Of a stretch of DNA of 64,000 nt, positions 1 to 9,240 are shown in pieces. The stretch lies in the NCBI GenBank assembly GCA_028583405.1, contig CM053246.1:2910570-2974569 (forward strand). Reading direction: 5' to 3'. The translations under genes and the position numbers were made by a program. Source of the stretch: Pogonophryne albipinna (taxonomy: Eukaryota > Chordata > Actinopteri > Perciformes > Artedidraconidae). Under the pieces are notes generated by a model. That model worked only from the letters and a program-made list of their open reading frames with translations, was not told the origin of the DNA and searched no databases. The stretch's first letter is position 1, and each line of letters starts with the position of its first letter.

Positions 1-82
1 GTTGTCATGGCAGCGTGTGCAATAACGTGTTCAATAAACGGTCAACTTAAATGTCGTAATCCCTAGTCTTATATATACAACA
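1..82 (+). repeat. 3' part of the 5' LTR of a Ty3/Gypsy element
   Basis: These 82 bases match 6775-6856 with three substitutions and no gaps, so they are the end of a long terminal repeat whose start lies before the window. The LTR ends in ACAACA and is followed at 83 by TTGGCGACGAGGAT, in the place of the primer-binding site. An AATAAA-type signal (TCAATAAACG) lies near position 32. The three differences in 82 bp suggest an insertion that is not very recent. Confidence 0.88.
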
Positions 83-97
83 TTGGCGACGAGGATT

Positions 98-358
98 ATG
101 GATTCTCTACTCTCACCTCTCTCCACGTTCCTCGCACTGCCCGGCGAACCGCCAATCCTGTGGGTTTGCTGGCTTGAGTCCTTTGAAACGTTCATAGTAG
201 CCGGCTAGCTGAAGCTAACGACGACAGGAAGAAAGCCCTGCTGATACACACGCTGGGCAGCGAGGGACAGCAGATTTTTCGGATACTCTGACTCGCTCCG
301 AAATATAGGGACTGTGTTACACTGCTCACTGGACACTTTGCTGCTCCACAAAATGTTC
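98..358 (+). pseudogene. Ty3/Gypsy gag, N-terminal fragment
   Basis: An ATG at 98, just after the primer-binding site, opens a reading frame resembling the start of Gypsy gag (LLSPLSTFLALPGEPP, then WLESFETFIVAG). The frame stops at a TAG after about 37 codons, and further gag-like sequence continues in shifted frames until about 358, where a minus-strand LINE interrupts it. Gag forms the particle that packages element RNA in the cytoplasm. The rest of gag resumes near 2969. This is a broken copy; the family call rests on its position behind an LTR and on the downstream protease and integrase. Confidence 0.65.
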
Positions 359-424
359 AATAGGATACGGCTGTAATAGGCCTAAGGGCTTTTAGTCGTT
401 CATAAATAAATAGATCACTGTTCT

Positions 425-943
425 TTATATACTATGGATGCTGGCAACAGTCACATAGTCCAAAGTGAAGGTGATGTTTGACCAGTAATGGTCGAGGCGG
501 GACTTGAGACAGTTAACCGTCTTGGATGTGACAACGCTTTCTGGCAGATCATTCCACAAGTCAACCACACGCAGGCTGAAAAAGTTGCGGCGGATAGCCA
601 GTCTTGAGTACTGTTTCTTCAACTTGAGGCAGTGTCCACAAGTCCTGGTGTTATAATCCCGTTGTAGTGGGCATGATGTTTTGTAGATGTTGTGGAGATA
701 TTTGAAAACTTCGATCATATCTCCCCTCGCCTTTCTATAATTCATACACGGGATCTTAAGACTTTGCAGTCGTTCTTGATGTGGTAGGTCCTTTAGTTCT
801 GGAACCAGCTTCGTTGCCCTTCTCTGTATTTTCTCGATGAGCTCAGCATCCTTTTTGTACATGAGAGACCAAGCGACATTCCCATAATCGAGGAGTGGCC
901 GTACAAGAGAGATGTATAAACTACGTACTACGTCAGAGTCCAA
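425..943 (-). pseudogene. CR1-like LINE RT C-terminal region
   Basis: A 172-codon minus-strand frame matches the C-terminal part of LINE ORF2. It has SLYISLVRPLLDYGNVAWS, then a basic helix QRRATKLVPELKDLPHQERL, and near the end FFSLRVVDLWNDLPESVV, the 'W..LP..VV' motif found close to the C-terminus of CR1/L2 ORF2 proteins. The 3' UTR would lie at about 360-424. It is separated from the preceding RT fragment by a frameshift near 945-955. Confidence 0.8.
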
Positions 944-955
944 ATAAGTGTATGA

Positions 956-1348
956 TCAGCGGATGATTGCTAGGATACCATTCGCTTTGTTACTTGCCCG
1001 GCGGATATGGTCACTAAATGTCAGGGTATTATCAACATTCACACCAAGGTCCTTTTCATTCTGAGTCTCGGATAGGTTTATAGTGTTTGAATCATCACCC
1101 ATATTATACTCATATTTTGGGTTCTGAAAACCTAAGTGCATTATTTTGCACTTTGCTGCATTGAATTTGAGCTGCCAACACTCGGACCACCTCAGCAATT
1201 CTCTGAGATCTGACTGGAGTTTTTCTGCATCCTCTTTACACTTAATTACCTTGAAGACTTTAGTATCATCTGCAAACATTATCGGGTAGGTCTTTGATAT
1301 AGACGACAAACAGTGCAGGACCCAGGACACTCCCTTGTGGAATTCCAC
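956..1348 (-). pseudogene. CR1-like LINE RT motif C (FADD) and thumb
   Basis: Minus-strand frame with the catalytic FADDTKVF box followed by LRELLRWSECWQLKFNAAKC and KDLGVNVDNTLTFSDHI, the usual order after motif C in jockey/CR1-group LINEs. Both catalytic aspartates of motif C are present. It overlaps the end of the palm fragment at 1266-1348 in a different frame, showing a frameshift rather than a separate gene. Confidence 0.8.
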
Positions 1349-1535
1349 TTAGAACTGGGCACCATCCAGATGGTTTCCCGTTAACAAAGACTCTCTGTCG
1401 CCTGTTTTTGAGAAAGTGTGAGATCCAAGTGAGTATGTCTCCACGGAAACCATACCCATAGAGCTTCTTCAGTAATCTTTTGTGAGGTACAGTATCAAAT
1501 GCTTTCTGGAAATCCAAATAAATAGCATTTTCCAC
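1266..1535 (-). pseudogene. CR1-like LINE RT palm fragment
   Basis: This 89-codon minus-strand frame carries the RT palm: YLDFQKAFDTVPHKRL with the first catalytic aspartate, then GIPQGSVLGPALFVVYI. The frame is lost just before the YADD box, which continues in another frame at 956-1348 (PIMFADDTKVF). One frameshift therefore separates palm motifs B and C. Confidence 0.82.
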
Positions 1536-1555
1536 TGAGCAATAATCCTTACAGG

Positions 1556-2009
1556 CGGTTTTATACTATATATTTGAGATTGATATTCATAGAACAGTTT
1601 TTTCTGCATTTTAATTGTAATAAATACGTTTTACAGAAGATTTAAATTGCAGTATTTAGATGTTGCTTTCACTGTAAAACACCGCATTACACTGATGCTT
1701 TTACAGTTAAACAGTGTTATTTGTTTGGTATGTTTCTGTAAAATTGAATGAGATTCAATGTACAATATACAACAACTGCATGTAAATCTTACTGAAATAA
1801 TCAGTTTAATAGCAACGTGATCATGCTAATTCAGCAGAAAAGGGATGTTGAAATTACAGATTTAAAATGTAAATTACAACAGTTTTAAAATGTAAAATAT
1901 ACACGTTGTTCTGTAAAGTTGTTTACAGTTTACCGTATTTTTTACATCATTATTCTGGCAACAAAGCTGCCAGGTTTTTACTGTAAAAACAACGTTTTTT
2001 TTTTACAGT
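1556..2009. mobile_element. AT-rich insertion inside the LINE RT
   Basis: LINE coding sequence stops near 1556 and resumes near 2010 (minus-strand reading SDRQHGFVQGRSCST). The intervening 450 bp are AT-rich without an open frame and end at 2009 in TTTTTTTACAGTG. Several internal CACTGTAAAA/TTTTACAGTG motifs are present. This looks like a non-autonomous DNA transposon with a CACTGTAAAA-type terminus. I could not find a matching left end or a target duplication, so both class and exact edges are uncertain. Confidence 0.45.
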
Positions 2010-2277
2010 GTACGAGACCATATGTCAAGGCAGGCCAGGAGCTGGGTTGAACAGGATCTGCCCTGGACGAAGCCGTGTTGGCGGTCTGATAATAGGTTGT
2101 TTGAGTCAAGATGTTCTATGACGGCATCACGCACCAAGGATTCAAGGAGTTTGCATACTACTGCTGTAAGGCTGACAGGCCTATAGTTTCCAGGATTGCT
2201 TTGGTCACCTTTTTTGAATATAGGAGTTACATGACCATCCTTCCAAGGTTGTGGTATACACCTTCATCAAGCGATTT

Positions 2278-2706
2278 TTAAAATATAGTAAGTAAGGGTT
2301 CATCTAGTTCGTCACATAGTTCTTTGAGAATCCTGGGATAGATGCCATCCGGTCCTGATGCTTTTGAGGCATCTAAGATCGATAGTTTTTTATGGATGTC
2401 CTTTGATGTGAAGTCCAATTTATTGAGTGTAGTATTAAATGGTCTGTCCTGGAAGTCTGGTATTGATGAGGTGTCCTCTTTTGTGAACACACTAGCAAAG
2501 AAGGAATTTAGTGTATTGGCTTTGTCCTTGTCATTTTGAGCCAGGCTCCCATTAGCCTTTTTCAGATATCCGACTGTGGCATTGACTTTTAGCTTGCTTC
2601 TGGCATATTTATAAAAAGCTTTCGGATTATCTTTGGCTTCCTTTGCAATTTTTCTTTCATGCTCTCTTTTAACTTTCCGACACTCCCATTTAACTTGGTT
2701 GCACAA
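2278..2706 (-). pseudogene. CR1-like LINE RT, N-terminal (fingers) part
   Basis: Open minus-strand frame of 142 codons. It contains the linker and first RT blocks of a non-LTR reverse transcriptase: a basic start (CRKVKREHERKIAKEAKDNP), KAFYKYARSKLKVNATVG, SFFASVFTKED and KASGPDGIYPRILKEL. The last motif is the typical 'SGPDGI.P..LK' signature of LINE RTs. It ends in frame disruption near 2278. The continuing RT lies at lower coordinates, as expected for a minus-strand element. It would copy the LINE RNA at a nicked target, but is no longer a complete enzyme. Confidence 0.8.
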
Positions 2707-2968
2707 TTTTGCATAGGAACAACGGTCACTCTCTGTACCAGATAATCTTTGTAAGGTGTAAGCTGCACTTTTTGATTTGATTTGATTTGATGTTTGTATC
2801 TATCATATTTTTCCCGATGACATAGGGATGTGCCTCTTGCAACTTGTTAGGATTTTTTCTTCCATGGCCTCCCACTGTGCTGAAGCTGACTTGTTTTCAA
2901 AGGTCTGTGCCCAGTCTGTCCCAATAATTTCCTGTTTCAGGCCTTCATAATTTCCTTTATCAAGAATG

Positions 2969-3857
2969 AACTATGCTCCGGCGGATCGTTTTTCGGCAAC
3001 GTCGGCAATGTCAGCAACAGGCGGGTGAGTCCGTCCAGCATTACGTGGCTTATCTGAGGGGACTAGCCAGCCTCTGTAAATTCGGGGCGCTGGAAGATTA
3101 ACTGATACGGGATCAGCTGGCTGAGCACACTAACAGCTTGACGCTCAGAGAAAAGTTGCTAATGATGACAGACAAGCTCACTTTAGCAAGAGCAGTGGAG
3201 GTAGCTTTCCAGCTTGAGTCAGCAGCAGCCTTAGCATCACAGCTAGCTCCCTCCTCCAGTTATTTTCCCCACAGACCCATGCTACTAACTCAAACGGTGG
3301 CGCTACCCATGGAGCCTCCCGGGGAGGTTTTCCCTGAGGACAACTTTGATGTGAACTTTGCAGCACGCCAGGGTACGGCAGCATGCCGGGCCTGTGGTAA
3401 TTGTGGCTCAGAGTCGAGCTCCAAACTGCCCTGCCAAGGGACAGAGGTGTCAACGCTGTGGCAGACAGAACCATTTCGCACGGGTCTGTCGCTCTGTTCC
3501 TGCAACCGACAGCCCACCTCCACGTACGCCTGGGCACGTGCACCGACGACCATCCACTCAGTGGCCGCAATCTCCCGACCGCTAAAGTGCTGCACGGTGG
3601 AGCTGGATGGGGTCTGCCTCCCGCTGCTGCTGGATACGGGGGCCTCCAAGTCGCTCCTGATTGTTTCCACGGTCTGGCGTTTCTTTCCGCTCCGAACACT
3701 CACCGCCGACGCCGAGGATCTGTATGGGTATGGACACTCTAAAATTGGAATGGCGGGCACAATCACCTTTGCTGTAAGTTTCGGGACTAAGGCTCTTCCC
3801 GTGTTCATCTTTCAAGTGTCTCACCAGGGGGCCAACCTCATGGGTTTTGATTTGTGA
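2969..3857 (+). pseudogene. Ty3/Gypsy gag C-terminus, zinc knuckle and protease
   Basis: Gag resumes after the LINE (QRRQCQQQAGESVQHYVAYL near 3000). Next come helical gag sequence (LREKLLMMTDKLTLARAVEV), a CCHC-like region broken by frameshifts (APNCPAKGQRCQRCGRQNHF readable at 3401-3520), and an aspartic protease with LPLLLDTGASKSLL near 3620-3660. The protease would process the polyprotein. An in-frame stop near 3098 and frameshifts around 3390-3530 make it non-functional. The frame closes at 3855, where a complete element would continue into the RT. Confidence 0.78.
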
Positions 3858-4300
3858 GTTGGGTTTCACCCTTGTGGACAATTCTGGGGCCGCCATCTTG
3901 TCTGTTGGCTCGCCGTGGCAACAGCGCTGGCTTGCTCTGTTCAGTGGTTTGGAGTGCCTCACCGCCTTTGACCACCAGCCCATACGCCGCCTGCCTCTCG
4001 TCCCTGCGCGACGTCACCGCCGAGCTGCAAAAACTCTTGGACGCGGGCATCATTGAGCACATTGATGCTTCCCGCTGGCCTGTGTCTGGGCGTGTGAGCG
4101 GTGGCACATGTACGTGTATGGGCGACATTTTACGTTGCATACTGACCATCAAGCTCTCAAAGCCCTGCTTGCTACATCGGGGTCGGGGGAAAAAAACGCT
4201 GAGGATCGACTCCAGCCGTATGACTCCAGCCGTATGACTTCACCACAGTGTTTACTCCCGGCAGGGAGAATGTGGTGGCTGACCTGCTCTCCCGCGCCAC
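3858..4300 (+). pseudogene. Ty3/Gypsy RT/RNase H with the RT core deleted
   Basis: The start of the RT linker is present (SLRDVTAELQKLLDAGIIEHIDAS, about 4000-4070). Within about 40 bp the sequence jumps to the RNase H region (YGRHFTLHTDHQALKALLATSG, about 4115-4185), then PGRENVVADLLSRATP in shifted frames. The whole catalytic RT palm, including the YxDD box, is missing, along with much of RNase H. The element could not reverse-transcribe its own RNA. A 15-bp stretch (TATGACTCCAGCCG) is locally duplicated at about 4205-4235. Confidence 0.75.
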
Positions 4301-4489
4301 CCCCAACCCAGCGCCCGGCGCGGGCCCGGACGCAACAGAGTCAGAGCTCATACTCATGCTCCACGCCCCGCTTCAGTCCGCGGTTTCCCTGTAGGACCTT
4401 CGGCTCACGTCGGAGGAGGACCCCACGCTCTCCCGGCTCCGCACTTATATCCGGGAGGGATAGCCTGCGAAGTTCCCGGAGGAGCTGGC

Positions 4490-5138
4490 GTCTTTTCATC
4501 GGGTCAAGGACGAGCTGACCTGCTGGAACGGTATCTGCGTGGCCTCGGGCCTCCGCACGTTCGTCCGCATCAACCTCAGGGCACGCGTATTGGCTATGGC
4601 GCACGAGGGCCACCTGGGTATCGTGAAGGTGAAACAGCGCTGCAGGGATTTGGTGTGGTGGTCGGGCATAGATCGAGATATAGAGACAATGGTGAAGGAG
4701 TGCACGGACTGCCTGGTCAGTGGCAAAACTGGCCCACCACCCCCACCTCCCCTGCAGCCCTTGCAGTGGCCGCGCACGCCTTGGGAGCACATGCAGCTGG
4801 ACATCTGTGGGGAGCTCCATGGCGTCCCGCACCACCAACGCTTCCTCCTGGTGGCCTACGACCTCCATTTAAAATTTCCAGAGGTGGTCGCCACGGCGTT
4901 CGTAACAGCTCGGGTGGTCACAGACTTCCTCTCCTCTCTGTTTGCTCGGTGGGGCAGTCCTAACGTCATCACTACAGATAACGGTCCACAGTTTGTCTCA
5001 GCTGAGTTTGCTACCTTTGTGGAAGAGAGAGGGATTAAGCACATCCGTACAGCTTTCTACCACCCGCAAGCAAATGGGGGGGGGGGGGGGGTGGAAAGGT
5101 TCAACCAAACCCTAAAGAACGGGATCAGAGCACACCTG
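4490..5138 (+). pseudogene. Ty3/Gypsy integrase, zinc-binding and catalytic core
   Basis: Integrase would insert the element's cDNA into the genome. The N-terminal zinc-binding region (MAHEGHLGIVKVKQRC, then VKECTDCLVSG) is followed by the core: first Asp in MQLDICGELHG, second in ITTDNGPQFVSAEF, and Glu in GGVERFNQTLK. All three D,D,E positions can be seen. A run of about 14 G at 5078-5091 replaces a short Gly-Gly segment just before the Glu. The frame continues until about 5138, where a short LINE tail is inserted; the C-terminal part follows at 5494-5786 and 6242-6539. Confidence 0.85.
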
Positions 5139-5493
5139 GCAGATGCGTTCATTTTCAAAGCCCCAACAGACTGGAATACTTTACCTGCTGCTATTAGATC
5201 TCTTGCATCATTGGGTATATTTAAACATGCATTGTTATCTCACTTTCAACTGGGCTGTACTTGTTATTAACTGATATTGATGAAACTGATTTGCTCGACT
5301 GTCTCAAATTGTAATGATTGTGTGCATTGCTTGAATTTTACTTAACAGACTGTATGTGGTTTGTCTTGTGTGTCATGTTTTGCATTTTGTTTTTTTGTTT
5401 ATGTCTGTAAGTTGTTGCTATTGTCGGGACCCCCTTGAAAACGAGATGGTGCATCTCATAGGGTTTATCCCAATGAATACAAATGTCTATATA
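5139..5493 (+). mobile_element. 5'-truncated LINE 3' end inside the integrase
   Basis: Integrase coding sequence is broken by about 355 bp encoding only the last residues of a LINE ORF2 (PTDWNTLPAAIRSLASLGIF, then a stop at 5268-5270) plus a 3' UTR. The UTR ends in GGGACCCCCTTGAAAACGAG, GGTTTATCC and AATGAATACAAATG, a tail I associate with fish L2-group LINEs. Only the last few hundred bases were copied in, typical of strong 5' truncation. Edges are approximate, within about 15 bp. Confidence 0.7.
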
Positions 5494-5786
5494 TGGTCTT
5501 CTGTTCTCAGCCGCGCTGCTCCGCACCCTGCTTCACTACCGGGCGACGCCGCATTCAACTACCAGCAGCTCCCCAGCCCTCTTGATGATGGGCCGTGAGC
5601 TGCAGCTCCCTTTGGATTGGCTACGGGCCACGGCGGCCGTCATGCCAACAGCCGCACCCTGCCAGAGCGCCAGGGTCGCAGAGGCTCAGCGTCACATGAA
5701 GCAGCGGTTCGACAAGACACGGAGGGTGAGAGCGCCTCCCTTCACAGTGGGGGACTGGGTCAGGATTCACCGTCCTAACCGGGAAC
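5494..5786 (+). pseudogene. Ty3/Gypsy integrase, post-core region
   Basis: Coding sequence resumes with SAALLRTLLHYRATPHSTTS, the stretch after the integrase core (HYRATPHSTT is typical of Gypsy integrases), then SPALLMMGRELQLPLDWLRA and RRVRAPPFTVGDWVRIHRPN. It is cut at 5786 by a hAT MITE that duplicated CCGGGAAC, and it continues at 6242. Confidence 0.85.
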
Positions 5787-6241
5787 TAGGGCTGTGCAAT
5801 TAATCATATTTTAATCGCAATTACGATTTTGGCCTGCCACAATTACGAAAACAACATAATCGAAAAAAACGATTATTTTGCTTTGCTAGGTTGTGCACTG
5901 CAACATATTTGATCTAATTTATTTTGGTCTAATTTATTTGTATTTATCATATTAATATATGTTTAGTAGCTTGATCTTGATTATTGGTATTTATTATTTT
6001 GATATTATTTATTTAAATTTAAATTATATCATTTATTTTAGTATTGGTTTATCAGTTGAATTATACGTTCAGGGTAATCAACAGTTAAAAAGATACTGTT
6101 CAAATTATTATTTGTATTTGTGTTAGACTTCAATAAATGGATGTTTTCAAAGTCAATGAACAATCATATTTAATAATCGTGATATCAATTATTGACCAAA
6201 ATAATCGTGATTATGATTTTTGCCATAATCGAGCAGCCCTA
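5787..6241. mobile_element. hAT MITE, 455 bp, in the Gypsy integrase
   Basis: The element starts TAGGGCTG and ends CAGCCCTA. It is flanked by an exact 8-bp duplication, CCGGGAAC, at 5779-5786 and 6242-6249. The 8-bp target site and the YAGGG-type termini indicate hAT. It is AT-rich (AATCG and CGATTA motifs), has no plausible transposase, and is non-autonomous. Removing it restores the integrase frame across the target site. Confidence 0.95.
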
Positions 6242-6539
6242 CCGGGAACACAAGCTGCAATCCTTCTGGACGGCACTGATGAAGGTCACCGCTCAACTGG
6301 GGTCAGCCACCTTTCGTCTGGCCGACGGATCACGGTGGCATGCAAGCCGGCTTCGGAAGGTGGCACCGCCCCCCATCGTGGACCCAGGGCCCGGGGACTT
6401 TGCTTTCCCTGATGAGCAGTTGCAGGGTCCAGCCGGGTTCCCACCTGAGCCGGTTGAGCCAGTGGTTCGTCCTGAAGCTCATCCGGCCCGTGTCCGGGTC
6501 AGACCAAGATACTTGGAAGACTATATTGTGAGCTTGTGA
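6242..6539 (+). pseudogene. Ty3/Gypsy integrase C-terminal tail
   Basis: The integrase ends here: EHKLQSFWTALMKVTAQLGS, ATFRLADGSRWHASRLRKV, then a proline-rich tail and RPRYLEDYIVSL before the stop at 6537-6539. The 'F.L.DG..WH.SRL..V' stretch is the conserved end of Gypsy integrases, where transcripts approach the polypurine tract. There is no chromodomain, unlike the different Gypsy fragment at 48235-48770. Confidence 0.85.
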
Positions 6540-6663
6540 CTCTCAGGGGTAATGTTCAGAGCATAGTCTGTTGCGTGGAAGAATAATCCACATGGCTATG
6601 CTGGTGACTGGCAGTCTACCCAGTTCATCTAGAGTAGATAGCTAAAAGTTAATTGGGTTCCTT

Positions 6664-6680
6664 GTGGGGGGTGGGGTAAA
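6664..6680 (+). other. Polypurine tract of the Gypsy element
   Basis: The purine-rich stretch GTGGGGGGTGGGGTAAA lies immediately before the TGTT start of the 3' LTR at 6681. This is the position where plus-strand DNA synthesis is primed in LTR retrotransposons. Confidence 0.8.
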
Positions 6681-6856
6681 TGTTATGTATGTGTCACATC
6701 AGGTGAGACTGTGCCTTTAAGATGGCACCGGGAGTTTCGGGATGTTTGAACCGGATGCAGTTAGTTGTGGTTGTGTTGTCATGGCAGCGTGTGCAATAAC
6801 GTGTTCAATAAACGGTCAACCTAAATGTCGTAGTCCATAGTCTTATATATACAACA
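6681..6856 (+). repeat. 3' LTR of the Ty3/Gypsy element (176 bp)
   Basis: Short LTR beginning TGTTATGT and ending TATACAACA, so it has TGTT...AACA inverted tips. Its last 82 bp match window positions 1-82 (79 of 82). It contains TCAATAAACG, a likely polyadenylation signal. The target duplication cannot be checked because the 5' LTR begins outside the window. Confidence 0.9.
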
Positions 6857-7368
6857 TTTTGCCTTTCTGGTTCCCTATCTAAAAATCATCAGGGTTTTCT
6901 TTTTATTGAGTTTTTGGTTAGATGCCTGTACATTTTATGAGATTTTCTGTTTTATTCTACAACTTAAAATATTTCAGTCTCCATGTCAGGGGAGACAGCT
7001 TTCACGTGTCACAAACACAAGTGGCTAAGTGGCAAAATGAGTCTATAAAGGTTGTCAGGGGCCTTAAAAGCTGAAGAATGGCGACTGTGGTGTGGTTTGT
7101 TTTTAGCCTAGCGTTAGCTTTTCACTTCTGTCATTTGCATCCATGCTTAAAACTTTGAAAGTAGAGCTAATTTCCTGCAATTATAGAAAATACAATACAA
7201 GATACATCTTATCGGCTTTTAGTTGAGCTATCAATGGCGATGCTAACTTTTTGGCTGCAAAAACCATGGCTGTGTAAAGAGAACTACCCACATCAGTGGA
7301 GGCAGGGCCCAGTTTAAGTTGCTCAGAGCCCATCAAGCCAAACGATCCTGGCTCTCTAGAAAATAAAC
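6857..7368. other. Unassigned sequence
   Basis: About 500 bp between the Gypsy 3' LTR and a TIR-bounded repeat. I see no convincing coding frame, TIR pair or tail. It may be intronic host sequence or an old repeat. Confidence 0.4.
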
Positions 7369-7653
7369 ACCAGAGGTTCATCTCAATACCCCTCCTCGAC
7401 TCCTCTCTCCCCCTCCTCCGGGACTTGACCCAGAAATCGATCAAGACACGCCATGTTGAAGGACGTCCCAATTGCTGAAATGCACACTGAGGAGTCGAGG
7501 AGGGGTGATGGAGGAGGCTTCCAGAGGAGATGAAAGGGAGGATACACGAGAGCAGACTACGCGGAAGTGTTTTCACTACTCGCGTATAAAAGCTCCGCCC
7601 CCAGCTGCACAGCCTCTGCTCACTGCAGCTGATCTTACCGTTAAAGGAGGATC

Positions 7654-8912
7654 CATCCATCCATCCATCCATCTTCTTCCGCTTATCCGTGGTCGGGTCG
7701 CGGGGGTAGCAGTTCCAGCAGAGAGCCCCAAACTTCCTTTTCCCTGGCGACATCAACCAGCTCTGACTGGGGGATCCCAAGGCGCTCCCAGGCCAGCGAA
7801 GAGATATAATCCCTCCACCTGGTCCTAGGTCTACCCCTTGGTCTCTTCCCAGCTGGACGTGCCTGGAACACCTCCCTAGGGAGGCGCCCAGGTGGCATCC
7901 TAACTAGGTGCCCGAACCACCTCAACTGGCTCCTTTCGACGCGAAGGAGGAGCGGCTCAACTCCGAGTCCCTCCCTGATGACCGAACTTCTCAACTTATC
8001 CCTAAGGGAGACACCAGCCACCCTGCGGAGAAAACCCATCTCGGCCGCTTGTATCCGCGATCTCGTTCTTTCGGTCATGACCCATCCTTCATGACCATAG
8101 GTGAGGGTAGGAACGAAAATGGCCCGGTAGACAGAGAGCTTTGCCTTCCGGCTCAGCTCCCTTTTCGTCACAACGGTGCGGTAAAGCGACTGCAGTACCG
8201 CTCCCGCTGCTCCGATTCTCCGGCCCATCTCACGCTCCATTGTTCCCTCACTCGAGAACAAGACCCCGAGATACTTGAACTCCTTCACTTGGGGTAAGGA
8301 CTCATTCCCTACTTGGAGTGGACAGTCCATCGGTTTCCTGCTGAGAACCATGGCCTCAGATTTGGAGGTGCTGATCCTCATCCCAGCCGCTTCACACTCG
8401 GTTGCGAACCGATCCAGTGAGTGCTGAAGGTCGCAGACCGATGAAGCCATCAGAACCACATCATCTGCAAAAAGCAGTGGTGCAATCCTTAGTCCACCGA
8501 ACTGCAGACCCCCTCCCCCATGACTACGCCTCGAAATCCGATCCATGTATATTACAAACAGGATTGGTGACAAAGCGCAGCCCTGGCGGAGGCCAACCCT
8601 CACCGGAAATGGGTCCGACTTACTGCCGAGGACCCGGACACAGCTCTCGCTTTGGGAGTACAGAGATTGGATGGCCCTGAGTAGAGACCCCCTCACCCCA
8701 TACTCCCGCAGCACCTCCCACAGTAACTCCCTGGGAACCCGGTCATACGCCTTCTCCAAGTCCACAAAACACATGTAGACCGGATAAGCGTACTCCCAGG
8801 CCCCCTCCAGGATCCTTGCGAGAGTAAAAAGCTGATCCGTCGTTCCACGACCAGGACGGAATCCGCATTGTTCCTCCTCAATCTGAGGTTCGACAATCGG
8901 CCTGACCTTCCT
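7654..8912 (-). mobile_element. Rex3 (RTE-clade) LINE, 5'-truncated, with 13-bp target duplication
   Basis: A minus-strand element ending in a (GATG)n tail (ATGGATGGATGGATGG at 7654-7671 when read on its coding strand), which I recall as the hallmark of fish Rex3. The 13-bp direct repeat TTAAAGGAGGATC lies at 7641-7653 and 8913-8925. The 5' end is truncated inside the RT (first readable residues RPIVEPQIEEEQCGFRPGRG). The remaining frame is open to its natural stop, suggesting a young insertion. Confidence 0.93.
7683..8911 (-). CDS. Rex3 reverse transcriptase, C-terminal two-thirds, open frame
   Basis: About 409 codons are open from the truncation point to a stop at 7683-7685; an internal ATG lies at 8774. 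Visible RT motifs are EQCGFRPGRGTTDQLF, the palm CFVDLEKAYDRVPRELLW with the first Asp, GLRQGCALSPILFVIYMD, and the catalytic LLFADDVVLMA with both Asp. After these come KEFKYLGVLFSSEGTMEREM and the C-terminal RSQLRWFGHLVRMPPGRL and GRPRTRWRDYISSLAWERLG blocks typical of this family. The endonuclease and N-terminal fingers are absent. As a truncated insert it has no promoter of its own. Confidence 0.9.
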
Positions 8913-9240
8913 TTAAAGGAGGATCAGAGTCATTAAATATTTAAAGTGCTTCATTAAGAGTCAAATATATTAAATCTCTTAAACGAATGAGGAGATCATA
9001 CTCTATAAAAAGTGTGTGAAATATACTTACAAATTCAATAATAATGTTTGATTATAAAATAATAATAATTGTGTCTCACTTCTGTAGGACAAATTAAATA
9101 ACAACATCCAATACAAAAGTTGATCTGAAACAAGCTCAAATACCATAAGGAAATGAATCCATTAATTATTATTATTGTTATGATTATAATTATAACTTAA
9201 ATGCAATGTTATACCTGGAAAAACAAATACAGGACTGTTA

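Larger units (their letters stand above)
360..2968 (-). mobile_element. 5'-truncated CR1-like LINE inserted in the Gypsy gag
   Basis: Minus-strand reverse transcriptase sequence fills this interval and splits the Gypsy gag, which reads on both sides. Read on the minus strand, the LINE starts near 2968 in the endonuclease-to-RT linker (FILDKGNYEGLKQEI), so the endonuclease is missing through 5' truncation, the usual result of aborted target-primed reverse transcription. It runs through the RT to a 3' end near 360. An AT-rich insertion at about 1556-2009 interrupts the RT. I assign it to the CR1-like group from the palm motif YLDFQKAFDTVPHKRL and the IPQGSVLGP motif; the exact clade is uncertain. 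No clear target duplication was recognised. Confidence 0.8.

Noticed and set aside
3178..3983. Long minus-strand frames across the Gypsy gag/protease
   Set aside because: Antisense shadows of the plus-strand gag/protease sequence, with low-complexity composition and no domains.
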